Both the position numbers and the translations under genes were made by a program. A stretch of DNA of 7,473 nt from an uncultured Collinsella sp. (GTDB lineage Bacteria; Actinomycetota; Coriobacteriia; Coriobacteriales; Coriobacteriaceae): NCBI GenBank assembly GCA_900549275.1, contig URNU01000063.1:1-7473 (forward strand). Direction: 5' to 3'. Of this stretch, positions 1 to 6,249 are shown one piece after another; position 1 is the stretch's first letter; every line of letters begins with the position of its first letter. Below the pieces are notes generated by a model. The model had not been told where the DNA came from. It saw nothing but the letters and a program-made list of their open reading frames with translations, and ran no database searches.

Positions 1-1482
1 CAACAGCACTACGAGACATTCTTTGAGCGCTTTGCCCCGTTTGGCCTGGAGGTCGAGGTGCTCAGCCGCTTCCGCACGCCGGCGCAGCAAAAGCGCGCGC
101 TCAAGGCGTTTGCCGAGGGCACGATCGATGTGCTCATCGGCACGCATCGTCTGCTATCGGCCGATGTGAATCCCAAGAACCTGGGCCTGGTGATCATCGA
201 CGAGGAGCAGCGCTTTGGCGTGCAGCACAAGGAGCAGCTCAAGAACCTGCGCGAGCAGATTGACGTGCTCACGCTTTCGGCGACGCCCATCCCGCGTACC
301 ATGCAGATGGCTACGAGTGGCGTGCGCGACATGAGCTTGATCACCACGCCGCCCACCGGGCGTCGCCCCGTGATCGTGCACGTGGGGGAGTACGACCCCG
401 ATGTGGTGAGCGCGGCGATTCGCCTGGAGGTGGGTCGCGGCGGCCAGGTGTACTACGTGTCCAACCGCGTCAAGACCATCGACGACGCCGTGGCGCGCGT
501 GCACGAGGCCGCGCCCGAGGCACGCGTGGGCGTGGCGCACGGCAAGATGAGCCCGCGCGAGGTCGAGGACGTGATGATTGAGTTCGCGACCAAAAAGATC
601 GACGTGCTCATCGCCACGACCATCGTGGAGAGCGGCATCGACAACGCGACCGCCAACACGCTCATCATCGAGGACTCGCAGCGCCTGGGCCTGGCGCAGC
701 TCTACCAGCTCAAGGGCCGTGTGGGCCGCTCTGCCACGCAGGCCTACGCGTACTTTATGTTCCCGGGCGAGCTGCCGCTCACCGAGGAGGCAACGGCGCG
801 CCTGACCGCGCTTTCCGAGTTCCAGGACCTGGGCAGCGGCATGCGCATCGCCATGCGTGACCTGGAGATCCGTGGTGCCGGCTCGCTCATGGGCGCCGAG
901 CAGCACGGCAACCTGTCGAGCGTGGGCTTTGATCTGTTTACGCAGATGCTGGGTCAGGCAGTGGCCGAGGCGCGCGGCGATGACGATGCCGGCGTGGAGG
1001 CGGCGAGCGTGGGCATCAACCTGCCGGCCGACTACTTCTTGTCCGAGGAGTACATGCCGGCGGTGGACCAGCGCGTGCTCGTGTACCGTAAGCTCGCGGC
1101 TGCTGAGGACCTGGAGAGTATCGACGAGGTGCAGGAGGAGACCGAGGCTGCGCACGGTGAGCTGCCGTTGGCGGGGCTCAACCTGTTCAATCGCGCGCGC
1201 ATCCGTATCCGTGGCGAGCGCTTGGGACTCGAGAGCGTCACGCTCAGTGGCGGCCGCATCACGTTTTTGGGCATCGACGTGCCCAAGAAGGTGGCCTATG
1301 AGCTTAAGACTCGCTATGGCGCGGTGAACTTCCCCAAGAGCCGCAAGCTCTCGGTGCCCTACAAGGCGGGCGCCGGTGCGGGCAGCGGCCTGGGCCGCGG
1401 CCTCGACGCCAACGACGGCACCGGCCCGGTGGCCGCGGCGCTCATGCTGCTGCAGCAATTAGGCGCGAGTGACGATGACTGA
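1..1482 (+). CDS. mfd: Transcription-repair coupling factor Mfd (C-terminal part, 5' end outside window)
   Basis: Mfd is the cytoplasmic ATP-driven translocase that removes RNA polymerase stalled at DNA damage and recruits UvrA. The frame is open from base 1, so the true start lies upstream; 493 residues are visible of a family length near 1150. In window numbering, the Walker B box DEEQ is at residues 67-70 and helicase motif III (SATPIPRTM) begins at 93. Motifs V and VI run from TTIVESGID to QLKGRVGRS (236-244). The translocation (TRG) motif RDLEIRGAG starts at 286. The C-terminal TRCF/D7 domain begins near LPADYF (341). The missing N-terminal part would hold the UvrB-like, RNA polymerase-interacting and first helicase regions. 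The protein ends in a Gly/Ala-rich stretch and an acidic tip. No frameshift or missing motif is seen. The next gene starts 80 bp downstream on the same strand. Confidence 0.97.
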   Translation, partial: QQHYETFFERFAPFGLEVEVLSRFRTPAQQKRALKAFAEGTIDVLIGTHRLLSADVNPKNLGLVIIDEEQRFGVQHKEQLKNLREQIDVLTLSATPIPRTMQMATSGVRDMSLITTPPTGRRPVIVHVGEYDPDVVSAAIRLEVGRGGQVYYVSNRVKTIDDAVARVHEAAPEARVGVAHGKMSPREVEDVMIEFATKKIDVLIATTIVESGIDNATANTLIIEDSQRLGLAQLYQLKGRVGRSATQAYAYFMFPGELPLTEEATARLTALSEFQDLGSGMRIAMRDLEIRGAGSLMGAEQHGNLSSVGFDLFTQMLGQAVAEARGDDDAGVEAASVGINLPADYFLSEEYMPAVDQRVLVYRKLAAAEDLESIDEVQEETEAAHGELPLAGLNLFNRARIRIRGERLGLESVTLSGGRITFLGIDVPKKVAYELKTRYGAVNFPKSRKLSVPYKAGAGAGSGLGRGLDANDGTGPVAAALMLLQQLGASDDD

Positions 1483-1497
1483 CAAGTAAGGGGCGTA

Positions 1498-1523
1498 GCG
1501 GGGCGGAGTCAACTTTGCCCCGC
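1498..1523 (+). terminator. GC-rich hairpin after mfd, possible weak terminator
   Basis: Bases 1498-1508 can pair with 1513-1523 around a TCAA loop, giving 11 pairs with a GCGGGGC/GCCCCGC base and two G-U pairs. No T-tract follows, so it may be a pause or processing hairpin rather than an efficient intrinsic terminator. It sits 16 bp after the mfd stop and 40 bp before the phosphatase start. It could reduce read-through from mfd into the next gene. Confidence 0.4.
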
Positions 1524-1562
1524 CACGTTGCAGGTTGATTCCAGCCACATCGAAAGGAAAGC

Positions 1563-2426
1563 ATGTTCGGATACATCTATAAGAAAGATGTCGCCATTAT
1601 CGCGGTTATCCTTGCCCTTTGCCTGGGCGTGGGCAGCTTCTTCGATTATCAGATCTCGTGCGCGCTGTTCAACATCGGCAGCATGTACGGCCGCTTTATC
1701 GAGGCTGCCGGCGAGCTGCCGTTTGAGCTGACGGCGAGCATCGCAGGCGTTATGCTCGTGCGAGCGGTGCGTCCCGACTCCAGGGGGAGCAAATGGCTCG
1801 CCGTGCTCGGCATCCTCGTTAACGTTGGTCTGGCTGGCTACGAGATCGTTTCGTCCCTGCGGGTTGGCGGCAAACTCATTGCCGTTCAGCTGGTGCTGAC
1901 GTTTGTGCTGGTGATTGCTGCTAACTTTATCGTCTATCGTCTCACGCGCGACACCGCGCCCGACGAGCTTATGCGCTGGGCGTTGATGGTGCTGGCCGTG
2001 TGGGCCGCTCAAGCCATCATCCTCAACGTCATTGTTAAGCCGCTGTGGTCGCGCCCGCGCATGCGCGTGATCGAGGTGACGCAGGGGCTCGATTTTCAGC
2101 CGTGGTGGGTGATTGGCAACCCCGACAAGTGGGCCTTTATCGCCGCCGGCGTGATCAAGGACGGCTTCAAGTCGTTTGCGAGCGGACACACGGCGCATGC
2201 GGCGATCGGCCTTATGCTCGCCGGGCTTCCCGCGGCAGCCTTTACGGAAAAGCCTTCGCGTCGCCGTGTGATCTTTTGGGCGGCGGCTGTGGTCGCGGCG
2301 CTCGTCGCGTTTGGCCGCATCGTGATCGGAGCGCACTTTTTGAGTGACGTGAGCTGCGGTTTTGCTCTGGTACTGGCACTTGAGTGCCTTGCCGCGCGCA
2401 TTGCCTATCCCAGCGGCGTACAATAG
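1563..2426 (+). CDS. PAP2-family membrane phosphatase
   Basis: The 287-residue integral membrane protein belongs to the PAP2 superfamily, whose members remove phosphate from lipid or other phosphate esters. Hydrophobic segments lie near 9-26, 56-68, 78-92, 105-125, 138-158, 212-226, 236-256 and 264-280. The three phosphatase motifs are present in variant form. Motif 1 has Lys159 and Arg166 in K-X6-R spacing but Met167 where proline is usual. Motif 2 is ASGH (206-209) instead of PSGH. Motif 3 is R252-X5-H258-X3-D262. His209, His258 and Asp262 are the expected catalytic residues, so activity is plausible. The ATG is preceded by AAAGGAAA a few bases upstream. It lies 45 bp before the aldolase gene on the same strand and may be co-transcribed with it. 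The substrate cannot be told from the sequence; undecaprenyl-pyrophosphate or phosphatidate/phosphatidylglycerophosphate are possibilities. Confidence 0.85.
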   Translation: MFGYIYKKDVAIIAVILALCLGVGSFFDYQISCALFNIGSMYGRFIEAAGELPFELTASIAGVMLVRAVRPDSRGSKWLAVLGILVNVGLAGYEIVSSLRVGGKLIAVQLVLTFVLVIAANFIVYRLTRDTAPDELMRWALMVLAVWAAQAIILNVIVKPLWSRPRMRVIEVTQGLDFQPWWVIGNPDKWAFIAAGVIKDGFKSFASGHTAHAAIGLMLAGLPAAAFTEKPSRRRVIFWAAAVVAALVAFGRIVIGAHFLSDVSCGFALVLALECLAARIAYPSGVQ

Positions 2427-2471
2427 CTCCGTTTGAATCATCTGACCGATACCCGGTAAGAGAGGATTGCC

Positions 2472-3497
2472 ATGCTCGCGTTCAACAACGATTATTCCCA
2501 CGGCGCACACCCGACGGTGCTGCAGGCGCTCGTCGATACCAACATGGAGCCACAGCCCGGCTACGGTACCGATGCGCATACCGAGCGCGCCAAGCAACTT
2601 ATTCGCGAGGCCTGCCAGGCCCCCGATGCCGACGTGTTTTTTCTGGTGGGCGGCACGCAGGCCAACGCGACGGTGATCGACATGCTGCTCGCGCCGTACG
2701 AGGGCGTCGTTGCTGCCGAGACTGGCCACGTCGCCTGTCACGAGGCGGGCGCCATCGAGTTTGGCGGCCACAAGGTGCTCACCATCCCCGGCTACGAGGG
2801 CAAGATGCACGCCGAGGACCTCGAGAACTATATCCAGGTGTTCTACGAAAACGAGAGCTACGAGCACACGGTGTTCCCGGGCGCCGTGTACGTGAGCCTG
2901 TCGACCGAGTACGGCACGCTGTACTCCAAGGTCGAGCTCGCGGCGATTCACGCGGTGTGCCAGAAGCATGAGATTCCGCTGTTTGTGGATGGTGCTCGCC
3001 TGGCCTATGCGCTGGCGGCCGATGAGTGCGACATTACCCTGCCCGAGCTGGCGCAGCTGTGTGACGTGTTCTACATCGGCGGCACCAAGTGCGGCGCGCT
3101 CTGCGGCGAAGCTGTGGTGTTCTGCGGCATGCACGCCCCGGCGCATCCCATTCCTCGCATTAAGCAACATGGCGCGCTGCTTGCCAAAGGCCGCCTGACG
3201 GGCGTGCAGTTTGAGGCGCTCTTTACCGATGGCCTGTATTTTGAGATTGGTCGACAGGCGATCGAAACCGCGCAGGCGCTTCGTCGCGTGCTGCACGAGC
3301 ACGGCTACCGGTTCTTCTTGGAGACGCCGACTAACCAGCAGTTTGTGATTCTGCCCAACGAAGATATGGCCCGCATTCGCGAGCATGCCTCGATCGAGTA
3401 CTGGGAAAAGTACGACGAGACCCACACGGTGGTGCGTTTTTGTACCAGCTGGGCCACGACGCAGGAGGACATCGACGCGCTGGCGGCTGTCCTGTAG
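2472..3497 (+). CDS. Threonine aldolase / beta-eliminating lyase family PLP enzyme
   Basis: This 341-residue cytoplasmic enzyme has the fold-type I PLP architecture of the low-specificity L-threonine aldolase (beta_elim_lyase) family. Members cleave L-threonine or L-allo-threonine to glycine and acetaldehyde. The N-terminus FNNDYSHGAHP and YGTD (31-34) are typical of the family. GGTQAN (60-65) forms the cofactor phosphate-binding region. His86 in GHVACHEAGA is the candidate ring-stacking residue. FVDGARL (171-177) supplies Asp173, expected to contact the pyridine nitrogen. GGTKCGA (203-209) carries Lys206, the predicted Schiff-base lysine. Length matches the family (about 335-350), and the fold appears complete. 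The ATG follows AGAGGA with normal spacing. It lies 45 bp after the phosphatase gene and ends at a strong terminator. Stereospecificity, or another beta-hydroxy amino acid substrate, cannot be decided from the sequence. Confidence 0.87.
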   Translation: MLAFNNDYSHGAHPTVLQALVDTNMEPQPGYGTDAHTERAKQLIREACQAPDADVFFLVGGTQANATVIDMLLAPYEGVVAAETGHVACHEAGAIEFGGHKVLTIPGYEGKMHAEDLENYIQVFYENESYEHTVFPGAVYVSLSTEYGTLYSKVELAAIHAVCQKHEIPLFVDGARLAYALAADECDITLPELAQLCDVFYIGGTKCGALCGEAVVFCGMHAPAHPIPRIKQHGALLAKGRLTGVQFEALFTDGLYFEIGRQAIETAQALRRVLHEHGYRFFLETPTNQQFVILPNEDMARIREHASIEYWEKYDETHTVVRFCTSWATTQEDIDALAAVL

Positions 3498-3515
3498 TCT
3501 GATGTAATGACGAGG

Positions 3516-3558
3516 GGCCGCCTTGCGCTGGGTTTGGCGCAGGGCGGCCTTTGCTTTT
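3516..3558 (+). terminator. Strong intrinsic terminator after the aldolase gene
   Basis: Bases 3516-3528 pair with 3537-3549 in a 13-bp stem with one G-U pair and an 8-nt loop. The T-rich tract TTTGCTTTT (3550-3558) follows directly. It begins 18 bp after the aldolase stop codon. The tract ends only 6 bases before the ribosome-binding site of the next gene. Confidence 0.9.
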
Positions 3559-3574
3559 GAGGGGGAGGGGCTGC

Positions 3575-4165
3575 ATGCCCGAGATGTCCGAGCCGACGAT
3601 TCGTCTGGCGACGCCCGAAGACGCGCCGGCGTTGCTTGCCATCTATGAGCCGTATGTGCGCCAGACGGCGATTACCTGCGAATACGAGGTGCCGAGCGTT
3701 GAGGAGTTCGCCGGGCGCATCGAGCGTACGCTCAAGCGCTATCCGTATCTGGTGATGGAGCTGGACGGGCATCCGGTAGGCTATGCCTATGTGAGTCCGC
3801 TTAACAGCCGCGAGGCATACGACTGGTCGGTCGAGACATCGATCTACCTTGCGCGCGATGTGCGCCATGGCGGGCTGGGCCGCAAGCTGCACGACGCGCT
3901 CAAGCAGTGCCTGATCGCGATGGGCATCACCAACATGTGCGCTCTCATTGCCGTGCCGCACGACAAGGACGACGAATACCTGACGCACAACAGTCAGGAT
4001 TTCCATGCCCATATGGGATATCGCCTGGTGGGCGCCTTCGATCGCTGCGCCCAAAAGTTTGGCCGCTGGTACGACATGTGCTGGATGGAGCTGGTCCTGG
4101 CCGAGCGCACACCCAACCAACCCAAACCAACCTGGTTCCCCGACCTTCCCAAACCTACCATTTAG
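3575..4165 (+). CDS. GNAT N-acetyltransferase, phosphinothricin acetyltransferase-like
   Basis: A 196-residue GNAT-fold enzyme that should transfer acetyl from acetyl-CoA to an amine. Its layout is that of the phosphinothricin/methionine-sulfoximine acetyltransferase (Pat/MnaT) group. IRLATPEDAPAL is at the N-terminus, YPYLVMELDGHPVGYAY at 56-72 and the SVETSIYL strand at 85-92. The acetyl-CoA pyrophosphate loop RHGGLG is at 97-102, and FGRWYDMCWMEL is near the C-terminus (162-173). I chose the ATG at 3575 because GGAGG (3564-3568) lies 6 bases upstream. A TTG at 3551 would lie inside the terminator tract, and the ATG at 3584 is too far from the ribosome site. The natural substrate is unknown; small amino-acid analogues such as methionine sulfoximine are typical for the group. 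The last 20 or so residues are a Pro/Lys-rich tail not expected in the family (see findings). It converges on the GntR gene, with stop codons 21 bp apart. Confidence 0.88.
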   Translation: MPEMSEPTIRLATPEDAPALLAIYEPYVRQTAITCEYEVPSVEEFAGRIERTLKRYPYLVMELDGHPVGYAYVSPLNSREAYDWSVETSIYLARDVRHGGLGRKLHDALKQCLIAMGITNMCALIAVPHDKDDEYLTHNSQDFHAHMGYRLVGAFDRCAQKFGRWYDMCWMELVLAERTPNQPKPTWFPDLPKPTI

Positions 4166-4189
4166 GGACAGGTTTATTTTGGCAGGTTA
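4151..4189. repeat. Imperfect inverted repeat at the GNAT/GntR convergent junction
   Basis: AAACCTACCA (4151-4160) faces TGGCAGGTTA (4180-4189) with 8 of 10 positions pairing around a 19-nt loop containing TTTAGGGACAGG. It covers the end and stop of the GNAT gene and reaches the stop codon of the oppositely oriented GntR gene. It could act as a weak bidirectional terminator, but neither strand shows a clear T-tract after the stem. It may instead be part of a dispersed repeat. Confidence 0.45.
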
Positions 4190-4909
4190 GCCGATGGGCT
4201 CGGTGTATTTGGCGCGGTCGGTGCGCTGGATGCGCTTGGAGACGTGGAGCGGGCGGCCGTCGGTGTCGTAGACGTAGTCGGTGATCAGGATCAGCGCCTG
4301 CCCGCGCTCAACGTTGAGCAAAAACGCCTCGTTTTGCGAGGCGTAGCACACCTCAAAGGTCTTATGCCCCTGTGCCGGCGCGCGATGGAACTCCTGTCGC
4401 AGCGTGGCGTAGAGCGAACCGTTAATATCGCGATCGATGAGCGTCTCGAAGCTCGGCGGCAGGTAGGTGGTCTCCAGGCACAGCGGCGCGTCGTCCAGGT
4501 AGCGCAGGCGGACAAGTTTGACGAGCTTGCTGCCCACGGCGGCGTCAAAGAACTTAGCTATGCTGCCGGCCGCCTTGGCAAAGCCCGAGTCCACGGTGCG
4601 CGTGGTGGGCTTCATGCCCTGACCTTCGACCTGCTTGGTATAGCTCGAAAACACTAGGTTGTTCTCGTGGAGCGCGGGCGTGTCGGCCACAAAGGCGCCA
4701 CGTCCGCGCTCGGTGCGCACCAGGCCCTCATCAACGAGCACCTTAAGGGCGTGGCGCACGGTGCTGCGCGACAGCCCCGATTCGTCCATGAGTTCCATCT
4801 CGGATGGCAGCTTGTCTCCGCGTGCGTAGGCGCCGGAGGCGATGCGGTCGCGCAGCATGCCCGCCAAGCGTTCGTATTGGCTCAGTTTCTTTTTAGATGA
4901 AGCGTTCAT
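4187..4909 (-). CDS. GntR-family transcriptional regulator, HutC/UTRA subfamily
   Basis: A 240-residue DNA-binding repressor-type protein. The N-terminal winged helix (about 10-75) shows QYERLAGMLRDRI, LPSEMEL (34-40), the recognition-helix region SRSTVRHAL (48-56) and the wing ERGRGAFV (67-74). The remainder (about 83-232) is a UTRA effector domain with the typical LETTYLPPSF segment (145-154) and a GRPLHVSKRI C-terminal strand. UTRA domains commonly bind sugar phosphates or related small ligands, which then release the repressor from DNA. The start ATG is read from 4909 downwards; a weak CAGGTTG ribosome site (4914-4920 on the minus strand) lies upstream. It is divergent from the SIS enzyme gene, and repeated TGTAT half-sites lie between them, so that gene and its own are the likely targets. 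The arrangement resembles FrlR with FrlB in Bacillus, but the ligand here is an inference. Confidence 0.9.
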   Translation of the reverse strand: MNASSKKKLSQYERLAGMLRDRIASGAYARGDKLPSEMELMDESGLSRSTVRHALKVLVDEGLVRTERGRGAFVADTPALHENNLVFSSYTKQVEGQGMKPTTRTVDSGFAKAAGSIAKFFDAAVGSKLVKLVRLRYLDDAPLCLETTYLPPSFETLIDRDINGSLYATLRQEFHRAPAQGHKTFEVCYASQNEAFLLNVERGQALILITDYVYDTDGRPLHVSKRIQRTDRAKYTEPIG

Positions 4910-4915
4910 ACGATC

Positions 4916-4937
4916 AACCTGTATCTAACTTGTATGC
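4916..4937 (+). promoter_or_regulatory. Candidate GntR operator A (beside the regulator gene start)
   Basis: The site contains TGTATCTAACTTGTATGC (4920-4937), with two TGTAT half-sites starting 11 bp apart (4920 and 4931), one helical turn. It matches the site at 5055-5076 in 20 of 22 positions. It lies 6-28 bp upstream of the GntR start codon, where bound protein would block the regulator's own transcription. Assignment to this regulator rests on position and repetition only. Confidence 0.65.
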
Positions 4938-4961
4938 TAACCTAATCAAACATGTATTCAA
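4934..4961 (-). promoter_or_regulatory. Possible promoter of the GntR gene
   Basis: On the minus strand TTGAAT (4961-4956) and TAGCAT (4939-4934) are spaced by 16 bp, a plausible -35/-10 pair. Transcription would start about 18 nt before the GntR ATG. The -10 overlaps operator A and the -35 overlaps the 4953-4965 palindrome, which suits autorepression. The match is weak in an A+T-rich region. Confidence 0.3.
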
Positions 4962-4965
4962 TACA
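4953..4965. promoter_or_regulatory. Palindromic candidate operator B
   Basis: TGTATT-C-AATACA is a perfect 6-bp inverted repeat around one base. Its left half starts 33 bp after the first half-site of operator A and 22 bp after the second, which puts them on nearly the same helical face. The preceding AAACATGTAT (4948-4957) recurs exactly at 5054-5063. It is likely an additional GntR binding site. Confidence 0.55.
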
Positions 4966-5029
4966 ACAACAAAACCGCTGGTAGCCAGTTATCGAAAACC
5001 GCATCAGCAAAATATCTAAGACAAATATA

Positions 5030-5037
5030 GCATACAA
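5030..5037 (-). promoter_or_regulatory. Inverted TTGTATGC half-site
   Basis: GCATACAA on the plus strand is the reverse complement of the TTGTATGC found at 4930-4937 and 5069-5076. It lies between the other sites in the divergent region and may help the repressor bind cooperatively. Confidence 0.4.
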
Positions 5038-5054
5038 CTAGTCGACATAACCAA

Positions 5055-5076
5055 AACATGTATGTAACTTGTATGC
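5055..5076 (+). promoter_or_regulatory. Candidate GntR operator C (beside the SIS enzyme gene)
   Basis: The site contains TGTATGTAACTTGTATGC (5059-5076), a near copy of operator A in the same orientation, with half-sites at 5059 and 5070. It ends 39 bp upstream of the SIS enzyme start codon, a typical position for an operator overlapping or just after a promoter. I could not pick a convincing -35/-10 pair for the SIS gene. Confidence 0.65.
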
Positions 5077-5115
5077 CTGTGATGAGCATCAAATGAGAAG
5101 AAAGGCTGATGCACG

Positions 5116-6108
5116 ATGACTACTCAGGAACAGGTTAAGGATGTCGTCTCCCAGGTTTTGGCTGACAAGGCAGACAAGGGCGGCATCAAGCGCGTCGTGT
5201 GGATTGGCGCCGGCGGATCCAACGGCGGCAACTATCCTGCCCAGTACTTTATGGAGCACGAGGCCACGCAGGTCGTGAGCTCCAGCTACACCAGCAACGA
5301 GTTCGTGCACGCAACCCCTGCCTACGTCAACGAGAACACCCTGGCCGTCGTCGTGTCCATGCGCGGCACCAAGGAGACCATCGTCGCCGCCCAGGTCGCC
5401 AAGGACCACGGCGCCAGCACCATCGCAATCTATGTTGACGAGTCCGGCCTCACCGAGGTCTGCGACTACAAGATCCAGTATGACAGCCTGGCCGTCGACG
5501 AGTCCTGCATGGGCCGTACCAACTCCGCCGTCGTGACCATGATCGCCATGGAGCTCACGCAGCAGACCGAGGGCTATGCCGAGTACGAGACCGCCATGGC
5601 CGCCTTCGACCTGGTCGACCCCATCTATCGCAAGGCCGTCGAGTACACTCGTCCGCTCGCTGCCAAGTGGGCCGAGCAGAACGCCGACAAGCCCTGCATC
5701 AACGTGATGGCTCAGGGTCCGCTCTTTGGTGCCGCCTACGTCTTTAGCATCTGCAACGTGCAGGAGATGCTGCAGATCGACTCCTGCACCATCAACACCT
5801 GCGACTTCTTCCATGGTCCCTTCGAGATCCTGGACAAGCGCACCTCGCTGTTCCAGCTCATCAGCGTCGGCCGCAGCCGCTGCAACGACGAGCGCGGCAT
5901 CCGCTTCGTCAACCAGTACGGTGGCGAGCGCGTCTATCAGCTCGACGCCAAGGAGCTTGGCCTCAACGACATCAAGGACAGCGTGAGCGAGTACTTCAAC
6001 CACCTGATCTTTGCGCCGATCCTCAACAATGTGTACATGCGCGCGCTCTCTGCCGTCACCCACAAGGACTACATGACGCGCCGCTACATGTGGAAGCTTG
6101 AGTATTAG
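5116..6108 (+). CDS. SIS-domain sugar-phosphate deglycase/isomerase, FrlB-like
   Basis: A 330-residue cytoplasmic enzyme with two SIS (sugar isomerase) domains, closest in style to FrlB-type fructosamine-6-phosphate deglycases. These split an amino-acid-sugar phosphate (for example 6-phosphofructoselysine) into glucose 6-phosphate and the free amino acid. The first SIS domain has GAGGSNGGNY (31-40) and SMRGTKETI (81-89). The second has AQGPLFGAAY (199-208), Glu217 and CDFFHGPFEIL (229-239) with His233. The Glu/His pair 16 residues apart matches the catalytic pair in GlmS (Glu488/His504) and in FraB-type deglycases. Asp230 stands where relatives usually have Glu. The C-terminus RRYMWKLEY parallels the RRYYGGLVEY ending of FrlB. 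The ATG follows AAAGG (5101-5105) by 10 bases; the ATG at 5109 meets a stop after nine codons. The gene is divergent from the GntR regulator. No kinase or sugar transporter adjoins it, so the substrate remains open; an aldose-ketose isomerase is the main alternative. Confidence 0.82.
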   Translation: MTTQEQVKDVVSQVLADKADKGGIKRVVWIGAGGSNGGNYPAQYFMEHEATQVVSSSYTSNEFVHATPAYVNENTLAVVVSMRGTKETIVAAQVAKDHGASTIAIYVDESGLTEVCDYKIQYDSLAVDESCMGRTNSAVVTMIAMELTQQTEGYAEYETAMAAFDLVDPIYRKAVEYTRPLAAKWAEQNADKPCINVMAQGPLFGAAYVFSICNVQEMLQIDSCTINTCDFFHGPFEILDKRTSLFQLISVGRSRCNDERGIRFVNQYGGERVYQLDAKELGLNDIKDSVSEYFNHLIFAPILNNVYMRALSAVTHKDYMTRRYMWKLEY

Positions 6109-6135
6109 TTACGCGGTTTTACCAAACCGCGTAAC
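6108..6135 (+). terminator. Perfect 12-bp hairpin at the SIS gene stop codon
   Basis: Bases 6108-6119 (starting at the last base of the TAG stop) pair perfectly with 6124-6135 around a TACC loop. No T-tract follows on the plus strand. It may protect or process the mRNA 3' end, or act with the next hairpin in termination. Confidence 0.5.
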
Positions 6136-6146
6136 GGCTCGACGCT

Positions 6147-6249
6147 GCGCGGTCCGCATTTGGGCAATCTGACGTTCAACTTCAAGGGCGCGACCAGAAG
6201 GTCAGCGCCCTTTCGTTTCACGTCACCTTGCCTCAAATGCGGCCCGCTC
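6147..6249. repeat. Long imperfect inverted repeat (REP/MITE-like), inner part terminator-like
   Basis: The arms 6149-6195 and 6200-6247 pair through most of their length around an AGAA loop, about 39 base pairs in all. The blocks are CCGCATTTG (6154-6162) with 6234-6242, GGCAA (6163-6167) with 6228-6232, TGACGT (6170-6175) with 6220-6225, AAGGGCGC (6184-6191) with 6205-6212, and GACC (6192-6195) with 6200-6203. The innermost hairpin followed by TTTCGTTT (6211-6218) also reads as an intrinsic terminator for the SIS gene. The outer arms are longer than a terminator needs, which suggests a mobile palindromic element or a structured RNA. Confidence 0.7.

Noticed and set aside
58..60. A GTG at 58 as the start of mfd
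   Set aside because: The frame is open to base 1 and the upstream residues (QQHYETFFERF) continue the Mfd helicase domain, so the gene is simply cut by the window edge.
154..1458. A 434-codon minus-strand open frame opposite mfd
   Set aside because: It is a His/Ala/Leu-rich shadow of the Mfd frame with no recognisable motif.
1509..3425. A 638-codon open frame on the minus strand opposite the phosphatase and aldolase genes
   Set aside because: It is antisense to two genes with clear family motifs. Its composition (rich in His, Arg, Ala, Gln) is the usual shadow of high-GC coding DNA, and no domain is recognisable.
3551..3574. An upstream TTG start for the GNAT gene
   Set aside because: It sits in the terminator T-tract and lacks a ribosome site; the ATG at 3575 has GGAGG at ideal spacing and starts at the family N-terminus.
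4920..5076. The repeated TGTAT-containing sites as a CRISPR array
   Set aside because: There are only two long copies plus partial sites, spacing is irregular, no cas genes are present, and the position between divergent genes fits operators.
5089..6063. A 324-codon minus-strand open frame opposite the SIS enzyme gene
   Set aside because: It has low-complexity Val/Ala/Gly/Asp-rich composition and is a mirror of the well-supported SIS gene.
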